In this document: positions 36,227 through 45,170 of the stretch, in pieces
Layout: the number at the start of each line of letters is the position of its first letter
Numbering within the stretch: position 1 is the stretch's first letter
DNA from: [Clostridium] ultunense DSM 10521
GTDB taxonomy: Bacteria > Bacillota > Clostridia > Tissierellales > Tepidimicrobiaceae
Assembly (NCBI RefSeq): GCF_000511955.1
Contig: NZ_AZSU01000003.1
Location: 148,812 to 212,811 of the forward strand
Length of the DNA stretch: 64,000 nt
Direction of reading: 5' to 3'
Translations under genes and position numbers: made by a program
Notes under the pieces: generated by a model
What the model saw: the letters and a program-made list of their open reading frames with translations, nothing else
What the model was told of the DNA's origin: nothing
Database searches by the model: none

Positions 36227-37543
36227 TTGACTAGTTTAATAATTCTAGCGAATAACCTTCAAGGGGTAAATAAAAATCCTTCTAATCTCAAAAATTTTGA
36301 TGTAGATAACGAGAAAGATTTTTCTCAAATACTTGAAGGAGAGAGAAAAAAACAGAACAATACAATAGTAGACCATAAACATAAAGTTAAACCATTTGCT
36401 GAAGAGAAAATAAAAGAAGAAAATACAGTTGAAAAAGAGATGGATATTAGATCTGAAGAAGGACATAAATCAATAGGTGAATTAGAAGATGAAATAAGTC
36501 CTATTTTTAATTCAATTTTAAATTTGCTTTTTACATTAAATCCATTGTCAGAAGAGTTTAATGAAATGGATATAGAGAATTTAAATACAGAAATTAAAAA
36601 AGCTACTACTATCTTAGGAGAACTAATACTTCAAAAGGGCCTATCCTTTGCTTATGAAGATTATGAAAATATTTTTGAAATATTTGAGTATATTGACGGT
36701 TTAGTACAGACAATAGAAAAGGAATTGAATATAGAAAACGAATGGATAGAGGAAGGGTTTATAGAATTTAAGGATAATTTTGATGGATTAAAGGAAATGT
36801 TAGAGTCTAAGATACCAATAACCTATGGGGATACACAAGGTGTAGATGAATATCAAATAGACTGTGAAGGAGAAGAGAACTCAATAAACCTAGATCAAGG
36901 ACAAGCTGAAAAAATAGATTTTGATGAAACTTCTACTACGGAGAAGGAACTATCGAAAAAAGATGAACCAAGCATAGAAAATGTAGCAGATATAATAGAT
37001 GAAGCTAATATAGAAGATGTGGAATCAAATACTCCGGTATTACAAATAGAAAGCAGGATTGTCTTGGAACCCAATCCAAAAATTCTAGATAAAGAGTTTG
37101 AAGAAATAGATAAAAAGATGGTATTTGAACAGATAGTAGAAAAAGCAAAACTAATAGTAGATGATAACAAACAGGAGATAAGGATTAAACTAAAACCTGA
37201 AATCTTGGGGGAACTTATCCTAAAAATGGAAGTGGAAAAAGGGTCTCTTTTGGCTAAGGTTTTAGTAGATAATTATAGGACTAAGGAATTGTTGGAAGCA
37301 AATCTATACCAATTTAAAGAGGAAATGAAGGATAACGGTTTGGAAATAAAGACCTTTGAGGTGTTTGTAGGAACCAACGAGGATTTTGAAAGGGAGAATA
37401 GAAAGGAATTCTATCTAAATAAAAAACCCTCTAAATTGAAGATTAAAAACAATAGATCAAAGGGGATTGAAATTTACGACGAGGCTCCAACAAGAACTAT
37501 TCAAAGAAGCTATCATGAAGGTCAATTAAACCTATTTGCATAA
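36227..37543 (+). CDS. fliK: Flagellar hook-length control protein FliK
   Basis: A 438-residue protein with a long acidic, low-conservation N-terminal part and a conserved C-terminal FliK domain (about residues 295-395: EIRIKLKPEILGELILKME and KVLVDNYRTKELLEANLYQF). FliK measures the hook and then switches FlhB from hook to filament export. The start is TTG at 36227 with a strong GGAGGAGGT. It is followed by flgD and flgE, whose products it measures. Confidence 0.9.
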   Translation: MTSLIILANNLQGVNKNPSNLKNFDVDNEKDFSQILEGERKKQNNTIVDHKHKVKPFAEEKIKEENTVEKEMDIRSEEGHKSIGELEDEISPIFNSILNLLFTLNPLSEEFNEMDIENLNTEIKKATTILGELILQKGLSFAYEDYENIFEIFEYIDGLVQTIEKELNIENEWIEEGFIEFKDNFDGLKEMLESKIPITYGDTQGVDEYQIDCEGEENSINLDQGQAEKIDFDETSTTEKELSKKDEPSIENVADIIDEANIEDVESNTPVLQIESRIVLEPNPKILDKEFEEIDKKMVFEQIVEKAKLIVDDNKQEIRIKLKPEILGELILKMEVEKGSLLAKVLVDNYRTKELLEANLYQFKEEMKDNGLEIKTFEVFVGTNEDFERENRKEFYLNKKPSKLKIKNNRSKGIEIYDEAPTRTIQRSYHEGQLNLFA

Positions 37544-37555
37544 GGAGGTGGAAGT

Positions 37556-38152
37556 GTGAAAGTAAATAATTATGATGATTTAGAGTATATTTATAAATTT
37601 GACGATAAAAAAGAAAAGGAAAAAGTTGTAGATAGTCGAAACAATGACTTAGATAAAACTGCTTTTTTGAGGCTTTTAACAACCCAATTAGCAAATCAGG
37701 ATCCATTAAATCCGATAGAGGATAGAGAATTTATTGCCCAGTTGGCTCAGTTTTCAACTTTAGAACAGATGCAGAATTTAAACAAAAATGTAGAAGCCTT
37801 AGGTGAAGAAGTGTTGGATTCTATGGAAAAGTTAAACCTAAACCAGATACAAGCAAATATCCATATACTTAAGGAAGTAATAAATATTAGAAAAGCAATG
37901 GAAAGCTATTTAGGCATAGAACCAGAACCAGTTGATAAGGCAGAATTAAAAGGGAAAATAGAAATGGTTGAAAGGTTAAAGGGAGAAAATTATACAAAAG
38001 AGACTTGGGAATTCCTCGAAAAAGCCCTTATAAATGCAAAAGCGGTAGTAGAAGATGAAAATGCAACAAATACGGAAATAGAAAAGGCATATAAGGAACT
38101 AATAATAGCCATAGATGGGTTGGAGGAAGTAGAATCAGAAGAAGATAATTAA
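37556..38152 (+). CDS. flgD: Hook-capping protein FlgD with a C-terminal FIVAR-like module
   Basis: A 198-residue protein. The N-terminal FlgD signature is FLRLLTTQLANQDPLNPI followed by REFIAQLAQFSTLEQMQNL (residues 37-75), which caps the growing hook. The usual C-terminal FlgD domain is absent; instead residues 128-190 (YTKETWEFLEKALINAKAV, then DENAT) read as a FIVAR module, a three-helix unit otherwise common in cell-wall and surface proteins. The start is GTG at 37556 behind GGAGGTGG. The reading frame is uninterrupted across the join, so this is not a frameshift artefact. Confidence 0.88.
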   Translation: MKVNNYDDLEYIYKFDDKKEKEKVVDSRNNDLDKTAFLRLLTTQLANQDPLNPIEDREFIAQLAQFSTLEQMQNLNKNVEALGEEVLDSMEKLNLNQIQANIHILKEVINIRKAMESYLGIEPEPVDKAELKGKIEMVERLKGENYTKETWEFLEKALINAKAVVEDENATNTEIEKAYKELIIAIDGLEEVESEEDN

Positions 38153-38181
38153 AGTCTACTCTAAGGATAGGGATGATAAGT

Positions 38182-38562
38182 ATGAATAATTTACAAATTA
38201 AAAGATTGGAGAATCAACTTATTAATTCATCTCGACCAATTACTAGAAATAAAAACTTACCTAGCAAAAATTTCGAAACTGTGTTGCAGCAAATTCAAAA
38301 TAGAGATGATGAAATTATATTTTCTAAACATGCGATAAATAGAATGGATCATAGGGATATGACTTTAAGTATGGAAGAACTTAAAAGACTAAAGTCAGGT
38401 TTCAATAAAGCTGAAGAAAAAGGTGTGAAAGACGCTTTAATCCTTATGGGAGATAAAGCCTTTATAGCAAGTATTAAAAATAAAACAGTAATTACAACGG
38501 TGAACAAGGAACAATTAAAAGACAATGTATTTACTAATATAGATGGGGCAGTTATCGTATAA
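38182..38562 (+). CDS. Flagellar operon protein (TIGR02530 type)
   Basis: A 126-residue protein of the small family found between flgD and flgE in Clostridia and some bacilli. The core IIFSKHAINRMDHRDMTLS (about residues 47-65) and the basic-acidic helix after it are typical. The function is not established; a part in hook assembly is inferred from its place. The ATG at 38182 fits the GGGATGAT site best; an in-frame ATG at 38173 is possible. Confidence 0.8.
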   Translation: MNNLQIKRLENQLINSSRPITRNKNLPSKNFETVLQQIQNRDDEIIFSKHAINRMDHRDMTLSMEELKRLKSGFNKAEEKGVKDALILMGDKAFIASIKNKTVITTVNKEQLKDNVFTNIDGAVIV

Positions 38563-38639
38563 CCGGACCTTTATAGGAGGTTATATATATCTGATTGACA
38601 GAGGATATATTCCTGCCCAAATAATGGGAGGTAATAAGT

Positions 38640-39911
38640 ATGATGCGATCAATGTACTCAGGTGTATCAGGATTGAGAGTACATCAAAACAAGATGGATG
38701 TTATAGGTAATAATATAGCCAATGTAAATACTATTGGCTATAAAAGAAGTACTATGACTTTCCAAGAGGTATTTAGTCAAGTAATAAGGGGGGCTAGTGC
38801 TCCACAAGATGGTAGAGGAGGGACAAACCCTCAACAGGTAGGGTTAGGTGTGAACATTGGGGCTATAAATACTATCCACACCAAAGGTCCAGCCCAAAGA
38901 ACAGACAATCCTGAAGACTTAATGATAGATGGAGAAGGTTTCTTTGTAGTATCTGACGATACCAATTTTGAAAATAGATTCTATACAAGAGCCGGTAATT
39001 TTACATTGGATAGGGATGGAAATTTAGTTACTGCCGATGGATATAAAGTATTGGGGTATCTAGCTGAAGATGGAGAAATTACTTCCAATGTAGGTGGAAT
39101 TCGGGTTAATAGATCTGAAACTGTACCAGCAACAACCACCAAGAATATTGAAGTGAGAGGTAATTTAGACTCTAGGATACCTATAGTAACAGAAGACCCA
39201 GAAAAAGGTATACACATAACTGATACCATAATAAAGGATAGTTTAGGCAATTCTTATAAGGTGAATTTTAGGTTTGAAAAAACAGGTGTAAAGACATGGC
39301 AAGTAACTATAGTTAATGTTATAGATCAAGCAAGTAAGGAAGATATTTTAGGTGGAGAAGTTGTTATGCAAGACCCGTTAGAATTTGATGATTATGGGAA
39401 GTTGATCAATGCACCTGAAGGTGAAGTTTTACCTCTAAATAAAGAGGGTGTTAGGTTTGGTGATGCAGATGGCAATATTACAATTGACTTCTCCAAACTC
39501 ACCCAATACGCTAACGACATGGATGCAAAACCTCATGCAGATGGCAATTCATCAGGAAAAATAGAGGGTTATGCTATTGATGATAAAGGGGTAGTTGTAG
39601 GGATATTTACCAATGGTGAGAGAAAGGCTTTAGGCCAGCTGATGCTAGCTAAGTTTGACAATTCCATGGGATTACAAAAAATCGGAGGCAATTTCTTTGT
39701 TGATACCAGGAACTCTGGAGAACCTCAATATGGGAAAGCAGCAAATAGTGGTTATGGGGCCATAGCTCCAGGAACTTTGGAAATGTCAAATGTAGATCTA
39801 TCTATGGAATTTACCGAGATGATTACTACCCAAAGGGGATTCCAAGCAAATTCTAGAATAATTACTACATCAGATGAAATGTTACAGGAACTTGTAAATA
39901 TGAAAAGATAA
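38640..39911 (+). CDS. flgE: Flagellar hook protein FlgE
   Basis: A 423-residue hook subunit. It has the N-terminal rod/hook motif MRSMYSGVSGLRVHQNK followed by GNNIANVNTIGYKRS, a central variable region, and the C-terminal MEFTEMITTQRGFQANSRI that forms the inner coiled coil. GGGAGGTAATAAGT precedes two adjacent ATGs. The 77-base gap before it also holds an unused AGGAGG (see findings). Confidence 0.95.
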   Translation: MMRSMYSGVSGLRVHQNKMDVIGNNIANVNTIGYKRSTMTFQEVFSQVIRGASAPQDGRGGTNPQQVGLGVNIGAINTIHTKGPAQRTDNPEDLMIDGEGFFVVSDDTNFENRFYTRAGNFTLDRDGNLVTADGYKVLGYLAEDGEITSNVGGIRVNRSETVPATTTKNIEVRGNLDSRIPIVTEDPEKGIHITDTIIKDSLGNSYKVNFRFEKTGVKTWQVTIVNVIDQASKEDILGGEVVMQDPLEFDDYGKLINAPEGEVLPLNKEGVRFGDADGNITIDFSKLTQYANDMDAKPHADGNSSGKIEGYAIDDKGVVVGIFTNGERKALGQLMLAKFDNSMGLQKIGGNFFVDTRNSGEPQYGKAANSGYGAIAPGTLEMSNVDLSMEFTEMITTQRGFQANSRIITTSDEMLQELVNMKR

Positions 39912-39975
39912 TTTTATAAGGTAATGGGATAGGGGATAACATCCCCTAAGCCCTATACAAAAGGTGGGATTATAT

Positions 39976-40188
39976 GTGATAAAGGTAAAGAGATTAAATG
40001 GAAAGGAATTCGTTGTAAATAGCGATTTGATTCAATTTGTTGAGGAAACCCCAGACACAGTAATTACATTGACGACGGGGCAAAAAATCGTAGTGGTTGA
40101 ATCAGTGGACCAAATAATTGACAAAGTAATTACTTATAAATCAAAAGTCATTGAATATAAAAGAAGAGCTGAAAAGAAAGAGGTGTAG
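39976..40188 (+). CDS. swrD: Flagellar protein SwrD/FlbD
   Basis: A 70-residue protein of the FlbD (YlzI, SwrD) family, beginning (M)IKVKRLNGKEFVVNSDLIQ and continuing EETPDTVITLTTGQKIVV. In B. subtilis SwrD raises flagellar power and swarming. The start is GTG at 39976 behind AAGGTGG; it is overlapped by ATG-TGA, and an in-frame GTG at 39964 lies inside the ribosome binding site. It precedes the stator genes motA and motB, whose output it is thought to tune. Confidence 0.9.
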   Translation: MIKVKRLNGKEFVVNSDLIQFVEETPDTVITLTTGQKIVVVESVDQIIDKVITYKSKVIEYKRRAEKKEV

Positions 40189-40191
40189 CAA

Positions 40192-40977
40192 TTGGATATA
40201 TCAACAGTACTTGGTCTCCTTCTTGGTGTTGTTTTTATAATAGGAGGTATTCTAACATCTGGACAGATAGATTCTTATGTACATATTCCATCTATAATAA
40301 TTGTTCTGGGTGGGACTATAGCCTCTACTTTAGCTAGCTTTCCTCTAAAAAACTTTTTAAATACTTCAAAGGTAATTAAAAAAGCTTTCGTTTACAAGGA
40401 AATTCTACCAGATGAGGTTATAGGAGAGATAATCAATTTGGCGAATATAGCAAGAAAAGAGGGACTTTTGGCTCTAGAGGAATATGCTGAAGAATTACAG
40501 GATGATTTTTTACAAAAGGGAATAATGCTAATTGTTGACGGGACTGATCCTGAACTTGTAAGAAATATTTTAGAAACGGAGTTAATCTTTTTAGAAGAAA
40601 GACATATGGATGGACAAAGTATTTTTGAAACTATGGGTACATATGCTCCTGCTTTTGGTATGATAGGTACCTTAATTGGATTAATAAATATGCTGAAACA
40701 TCTGGATGATCCTAGCATGATTGGACCTAATATGTCTGTTGCATTAGTTACAACATTTTATGGTTCAATTTTAGCTAATGTTGTATTTTTACCTTTAGCA
40801 CGAAAGTTAAAGATAAGGAGCAAATCCGAAGTGTTGGTTAAGGAACTAATTGTAGAAGGATTATTGTCAATCCAAGCAGGAGAAAATCCAAGGATAATTG
40901 AAGAAAAACTTAAAACCTTTATTCCACCAGAACTTAGGAAGAATTATAGGGAACATCTGGAGAGAGAGGGAGTATAA
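40192..40977 (+). CDS. motA: Flagellar stator protein MotA
   Basis: A 261-residue inner-membrane protein with four hydrophobic segments (two near the N-terminus, two at about residues 150-210) and the cytoplasmic loop that touches FliG. The segment ETMGTYAPAFGMIGTLIGLI is diagnostic. The start is TTG at 40192 with GAGGTG upstream. It overlaps motB by one base (TAATG). Confidence 0.94.
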   Translation: MDISTVLGLLLGVVFIIGGILTSGQIDSYVHIPSIIIVLGGTIASTLASFPLKNFLNTSKVIKKAFVYKEILPDEVIGEIINLANIARKEGLLALEEYAEELQDDFLQKGIMLIVDGTDPELVRNILETELIFLEERHMDGQSIFETMGTYAPAFGMIGTLIGLINMLKHLDDPSMIGPNMSVALVTTFYGSILANVVFLPLARKLKIRSKSEVLVKELIVEGLLSIQAGENPRIIEEKLKTFIPPELRKNYREHLEREGV

Positions 40978-41696
40978 TGAGAAGAAGGAGAAAGGTAGAT
41001 CAAAACAATGCAGACAATTGGCTTACCACTTATAGTGACATGGTAACTCTATTGTTGGCCTTCTTTGTACTTTTATTTTCCTTTTCTGAAATTGATGCAC
41101 AAAAATTTAGAAGTATAATGACTAGTTTTCAAGGTGGAACAGGAGTATTGAATGGAGGTACTACTTTAGAATTAGAACAAAATATAGAATCCTTGGAGGA
41201 TACATTAGAGGGAGATTTAGAGAGTTTAAAAGACCTATTAGAAGAGTATGCAGATAGTGTTGGTCTTGGTCCCGAGATCATTCTTTCTATAGAAGAAAGA
41301 GGCTTGGTAATTAGATTTATGGATAAAGTTTTGTTTGATTCTGGAAAGGCATATTTAAGACCTGAGTCCGTTGAGATATTAAGCTCTATTGCGGAAATAT
41401 TGAATATGGACGAATTTAACGATAGATTGATTAAAGTAGAAGGTCATACGGATACAGTACCAACCGGTAACTCATCCGAGTTTCCTACTAACTGGGAGTT
41501 ATCATCTGCCAGAGCAACTAATGTCTTAAGGTTTCTTGTCGAAAAAAAGGGAATTGATGGGGACAGGATTTCTTCCTCAGGGTATAGTTACTATAGGCCA
41601 ATTGCTCCAAATGATACTGCTGAAAACAAGCAGAAAAATCGAAGGGTTGACATTGTGATTCTTAGATCTTCCTATGAAGAAATGGAACCAAAGTAG
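40977..41696 (+). CDS. motB: Flagellar stator protein MotB
   Basis: A 239-residue protein with an N-terminal transmembrane helix containing the ion-binding aspartate region (NWLTTYSDMVTLLLAFFVLL) and a C-terminal OmpA-like peptidoglycan-binding domain (VEGHTDTVP, and NRRVDIVILR at about residues 155-232). With MotA it forms the ion channel that drives rotation. The aspartate in the TYSDMVTLL motif is present, so it should be active; the ion used cannot be told from sequence here. Confidence 0.95.
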   Translation: MRRRRKVDQNNADNWLTTYSDMVTLLLAFFVLLFSFSEIDAQKFRSIMTSFQGGTGVLNGGTTLELEQNIESLEDTLEGDLESLKDLLEEYADSVGLGPEIILSIEERGLVIRFMDKVLFDSGKAYLRPESVEILSSIAEILNMDEFNDRLIKVEGHTDTVPTGNSSEFPTNWELSSARATNVLRFLVEKKGIDGDRISSSGYSYYRPIAPNDTAENKQKNRRVDIVILRSSYEEMEPK

Positions 41697-41714
41697 AAGG
41701 GAATGAGATGAAAT

Positions 41715-42140
41715 ATGAATAATAGAAATATAATATTGATAATCATCTTGGTTGTAGTAATAATATTTGCAATACTTGGCGTTGTTCTAGGCGTAACATA
41801 CTATAGGAATAGCAAAGTTAATGATTCTAGTGGGAAACAAGTAGAAACATTTAATCTGACCTTAGATGATATGTACTGTAATATAAAGGATAGTAAAAAA
41901 ATAATGAAGGTAAAGATAACCATTGAAACTAGCAATAAAAAGACATTAGATATGTTAGGTGAAAAACAATTTTTAATTAGGGATGATATCAATAAGATCA
42001 TAAGAAATAAAACAGAAGATGAAATACAAGGTGAAGAGGGACAAGTTGGATTACAGAAGGAGATAAAGGAAAGTCTAGTGAAACTTTTTAATAATAGTAC
42101 TATAACAAATATTTACTTCAATGATTTAATTATTCAGTGA
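41715..42140 (+). CDS. fliL: Flagellar basal body-associated protein FliL
   Basis: A 141-residue single-pass protein: an N-terminal helix (about residues 5-28) and a periplasmic-side domain ending in ITNIYFNDLIIQ, the usual FliL end. FliL rings surround the stator and keep it active. It lies between motB and fliM. The sequence is short but of normal length for the family. Confidence 0.85.
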   Translation: MNNRNIILIIILVVVIIFAILGVVLGVTYYRNSKVNDSSGKQVETFNLTLDDMYCNIKDSKKIMKVKITIETSNKKTLDMLGEKQFLIRDDINKIIRNKTEDEIQGEEGQVGLQKEIKESLVKLFNNSTITNIYFNDLIIQ

Positions 42141-42158
42141 TGAAGGAGGTAGAGGCAA

Positions 42159-43145
42159 TTGGCAGAAGTATTATCTCAAAATGAAATTGACGCCCTACTT
42201 CATGCACTTAGTTCTGGAGAGGTAGATGTTCAAGAAATAAAAGAAGTAGAAAGTTCAAAAAAGGTCAAGAAATATGATTTTAAAAACCCGCAAAAAATTG
42301 CAAAAGATCAGTTAAGGACTTTAGAGATAATCCATGAAAATTTAGGTAGATTGTTTCAAACATTTTTATCTGGATATTTAAGAGCTCCTGTGAAAATATC
42401 CATATTGACAGTTGACCAATTTGCGTATAGTGAATTTAGTAATGCCATTTCCAATCCAGCTTTCTTAAGTATAATTGATTTCAAACCTTTAAATGGCCAA
42501 ATTCTAATAGATATATCCACTAATGTTGTTTTTTCAATGATAGATAGGCTTTTAGGTGGAGATGGTACTAAGGAGCAAGAATTAAGAGCTTTTACTGAAA
42601 TAGAGTTAACATTATTGGAAGGTATGATGGAAAAGGCAATGCCTTTAATTAGTGAAGCTTGGAGCAATGTAATCGACCTAAAACCAAAGCTAGATAAGAT
42701 CGAAGTGAACCCTCAGTTTGCCCAAATAGTTCCCCATAATGAAACCATAGCATTGGTTACTTTGAATTTAGAAATTGGGACAACAGAAGGAATGTTAAAT
42801 ATATGTATTCCCTATTTAGTCATTGAGCCAATTTTAGATAAATTAAGTACAAGATTTTGGTTTTCAACTACACAAAAAGAGTTATCAGATAAAGAATTGA
42901 TGATAATAAAAAGGAGAATGTTAGATACTAAAGTGCCTGTAAAGGTGGAGCTAGGCTCAACTTTAGTAAGGGTAAAGGATATACTAACCTTACAGGAAGG
43001 TGATGTTATCAAATTGGATACAAGCACTGGTGATAAAGCTAAGGTTAGGGTAGGTTCCAATGTAAAGTATTTAGGAAATATTGGTACTTCCAAGAAAAAA
43101 ATGGCAGTTAAAATAGTAAATGTTGCAAAGGATGGTGAAGATTAA
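42159..43145 (+). CDS. fliM: Flagellar motor switch protein FliM
   Basis: A 328-residue C-ring protein. The N-terminus LSQNEIDALLHAL is the peptide that binds phosphorylated CheY; the middle is CheC-like, and the last 70 residues form the SpoA (FliN-like) domain (LGSTLVRVKDILTLQEGDVI). The start is TTG at 42159 behind GGAGGT. fliY follows after one base. Confidence 0.96.
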   Translation: MAEVLSQNEIDALLHALSSGEVDVQEIKEVESSKKVKKYDFKNPQKIAKDQLRTLEIIHENLGRLFQTFLSGYLRAPVKISILTVDQFAYSEFSNAISNPAFLSIIDFKPLNGQILIDISTNVVFSMIDRLLGGDGTKEQELRAFTEIELTLLEGMMEKAMPLISEAWSNVIDLKPKLDKIEVNPQFAQIVPHNETIALVTLNLEIGTTEGMLNICIPYLVIEPILDKLSTRFWFSTTQKELSDKELMIIKRRMLDTKVPVKVELGSTLVRVKDILTLQEGDVIKLDTSTGDKAKVRVGSNVKYLGNIGTSKKKMAVKIVNVAKDGED

Positions 43146-43146
43146 G

Positions 43147-44262
43147 ATGGATAAGGATATGCTTTCTCAAGAAGAGATAGATCTTCTTTTAAAAGGGACA
43201 GAGGATTTAGGTAATGAGAATACGAATGAACAGGTAATTACAGAAATTGAAAGGGATACATTAGGAGAAATAGGGAATATAAGTATGGGCACTGCAGCAA
43301 CTACATTATCAACCCTATTAAATAAGAAGGTAACAATTACCACTCCTAAAGTGGAAGTTACAACTGCAGGTGAATTATCCTACGAGTATCCAATTCCCTT
43401 TGTTGCAGTTGATGTTAAATATAAGGAAGGATTAGAAGGCTCCAATATATTGATGATAAATATTGATGATGTAAAGATAATTACCGATATTATGATGGGA
43501 AAAGATGAAATAGATACGAATAGGGAACTGACAGAGCTGGATTTAAGTGCTATCTCTGAAGTGATGAATCAAATGATGGGTTCCTCTGCCACTTCATTAT
43601 CAGAAATATTTTTAAAGAGGATAGATATTGAACCACCAAAATCCTATGAGATAACTTTCAGTGAGGGAAGAGAAAAATTAGAAGTTTTAAAGACTTTAGC
43701 TCCTATAATAAAGGTATCTTTTAAAATGGTAGTGGAGGATTTAATTGATAGTGAAATTATGCAATTAATCCCTTTAGATTTCGGGCAACAGATGGTAGAA
43801 AACCTAATGGGTAGTCCAAAAGATGATTTTGTTGAAGATGGTAAGACTGAAGAAGAAAATATTAATTCTTTTGAAAAAACTGATAAAGGTCCTTCAAAGG
43901 AGATTGTCCAAAAAACTCCCAAAGTTGACAAGGAGTATGAAAGTGAGAATAAAGAGCATATAATCATCAAAAAACCAGAGTTTGAAACTTTTGACACTAC
44001 TGCTGATGTTAGTTATAATGAATCTATCGATTTAGTTGGAGATATACCGGTGGAATTAACTGCAGAATTGGGAAGAACTGTTAAGAAAATTGGCGAGATT
44101 TTAGAATATGGGCCAGGAACTGTTATAGAATTAGATAAATTAGTTGGGGAGCCGCTAGATATCTATGCCAATGGAAAATTCATCGCCAAAGGTGAAGTAG
44201 TAGTAATAGATGATAATTTTGGAATAAGGATTACTGATGTTAATAATAATTATACTGGTTGA
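43147..44262 (+). CDS. fliY: Flagellar switch phosphatase FliY
   Basis: A 371-residue protein with three parts: an N-terminal CheY-binding peptide LSQEEIDLLLKG, a CheC-like phosphatase region with two Glu-x-x-Asn motifs (GEIGNISMGTA and SEVMNQMMGS), and a C-terminal FliN domain after an acidic linker (about residues 295-371, ELTAELGRTVKKIGEIL). It is part of the C-ring and removes phosphate from CheY. The ATG at 43147 gives MDKDMLSQEE; longer frames reach back into fliM. Confidence 0.94.
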   Translation: MDKDMLSQEEIDLLLKGTEDLGNENTNEQVITEIERDTLGEIGNISMGTAATTLSTLLNKKVTITTPKVEVTTAGELSYEYPIPFVAVDVKYKEGLEGSNILMINIDDVKIITDIMMGKDEIDTNRELTELDLSAISEVMNQMMGSSATSLSEIFLKRIDIEPPKSYEITFSEGREKLEVLKTLAPIIKVSFKMVVEDLIDSEIMQLIPLDFGQQMVENLMGSPKDDFVEDGKTEEENINSFEKTDKGPSKEIVQKTPKVDKEYESENKEHIIIKKPEFETFDTTADVSYNESIDLVGDIPVELTAELGRTVKKIGEILEYGPGTVIELDKLVGEPLDIYANGKFIAKGEVVVIDDNFGIRITDVNNNYTG

Positions 44263-44292
44263 TTAATTTTGATTTAAAAGGGAGGAATTAAC

Positions 44293-44655
44293 ATGGCAAA
44301 GGGAATATTAATAGTTGATGATGCTTCGTTTATGAGGATGATGATAAAGGATATACTTACAAAAAATGGTTTCGAGGTTGTTGGAGAAGCTGAAAATGGT
44401 ATAACTGCAGTGGAAAAATACAAAGAACTAAATCCTGAATTGGTCATTATGGATATTACAATGCCAGAAATGGATGGTATTCAAGCAGTAAAGGAGATAA
44501 AAAGTATAGACCCTAATTCAAAAATAATAATGTGCTCTGCTATGGGACAACAGGCTATGGTAATTGAAGCTATTCAAGCTGGTGCAAAAGATTTTATTGT
44601 AAAACCATTTCAGCATGAAAGAGTGATAGAGGCAGTAAAGAAGGCCTTGAGTTAG
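44293..44655 (+). CDS. cheY: Chemotaxis response regulator CheY
   Basis: A 120-residue single-domain receiver with the acidic pair Asp9-Asp10, phospho-acceptor Asp54 in VIMDITMPEMDG, the SA pair in IMCSAMG and a conserved lysine in DFIVKPF. Phosphorylated by CheA, it binds FliM/FliY. GGGAGG precedes the ATG. It lies between fliY and fliO as in B. subtilis. Confidence 0.96.
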   Translation: MAKGILIVDDASFMRMMIKDILTKNGFEVVGEAENGITAVEKYKELNPELVIMDITMPEMDGIQAVKEIKSIDPNSKIIMCSAMGQQAMVIEAIQAGAKDFIVKPFQHERVIEAVKKALS

Positions 44656-44657
44656 AT

Positions 44658-45170
44658 ATGAAATCCGATAGAAAAATATTTTTTTACACATTAATACTTT
44701 TGATTTCGATAAATACCATTGGCTATGCAGCTGAAATTGAAGATTACAGTCTAGGAAAAGCTATATTTAAACTTGTTTTTTATATCATTATAACTTTGAT
44801 AGTGCTTATTATCGCCGTTTACGGCACTAGATTTATTGCAAAGAATTCAAAAAGGTTTGTTAGTAGTAAATATGTTAGAATTATAGATAGTTTAAATTTA
44901 GATGCTAATTTTAGGATACTGATTGCAGAGATTAACGACAATATTTATATTCTAGCTATTACTAACAATAATGTAGAGGTTATAGATAGAATTTCCAAGG
45001 AAGATTTTGACAAGAATATGGGTTTTGACGATCAGCTGCATAAATATAGTAGTAGTTATTTTAAGGATTATGATTATTTTAATAAAATTCGATCAAATAT
45101 TAAAAAGACGTTGGTGAAACCTAACAAAGATATTGATAAGGAAGACGAAAATTATGAAAAAGACAACTAA
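44658..45170 (+). CDS. fliO: Flagellar biosynthesis protein FliO (FliZ)
   Basis: A 170-residue protein with a signal peptide (residues 1-24, ending YAA), a transmembrane helix at about 38-58 (LVFYIIITLIVLIIAVYG) and a cytoplasmic domain with YVRIIDSLNLDANFRILIAE, typical of FliO/FliZ. FliO helps assemble the FliP-FliR export gate. Its end overlaps the fliP start by 17 bases. Confidence 0.85.
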   Translation: MKSDRKIFFYTLILLISINTIGYAAEIEDYSLGKAIFKLVFYIIITLIVLIIAVYGTRFIAKNSKRFVSSKYVRIIDSLNLDANFRILIAEINDNIYILAITNNNVEVIDRISKEDFDKNMGFDDQLHKYSSSYFKDYDYFNKIRSNIKKTLVKPNKDIDKEDENYEKDN

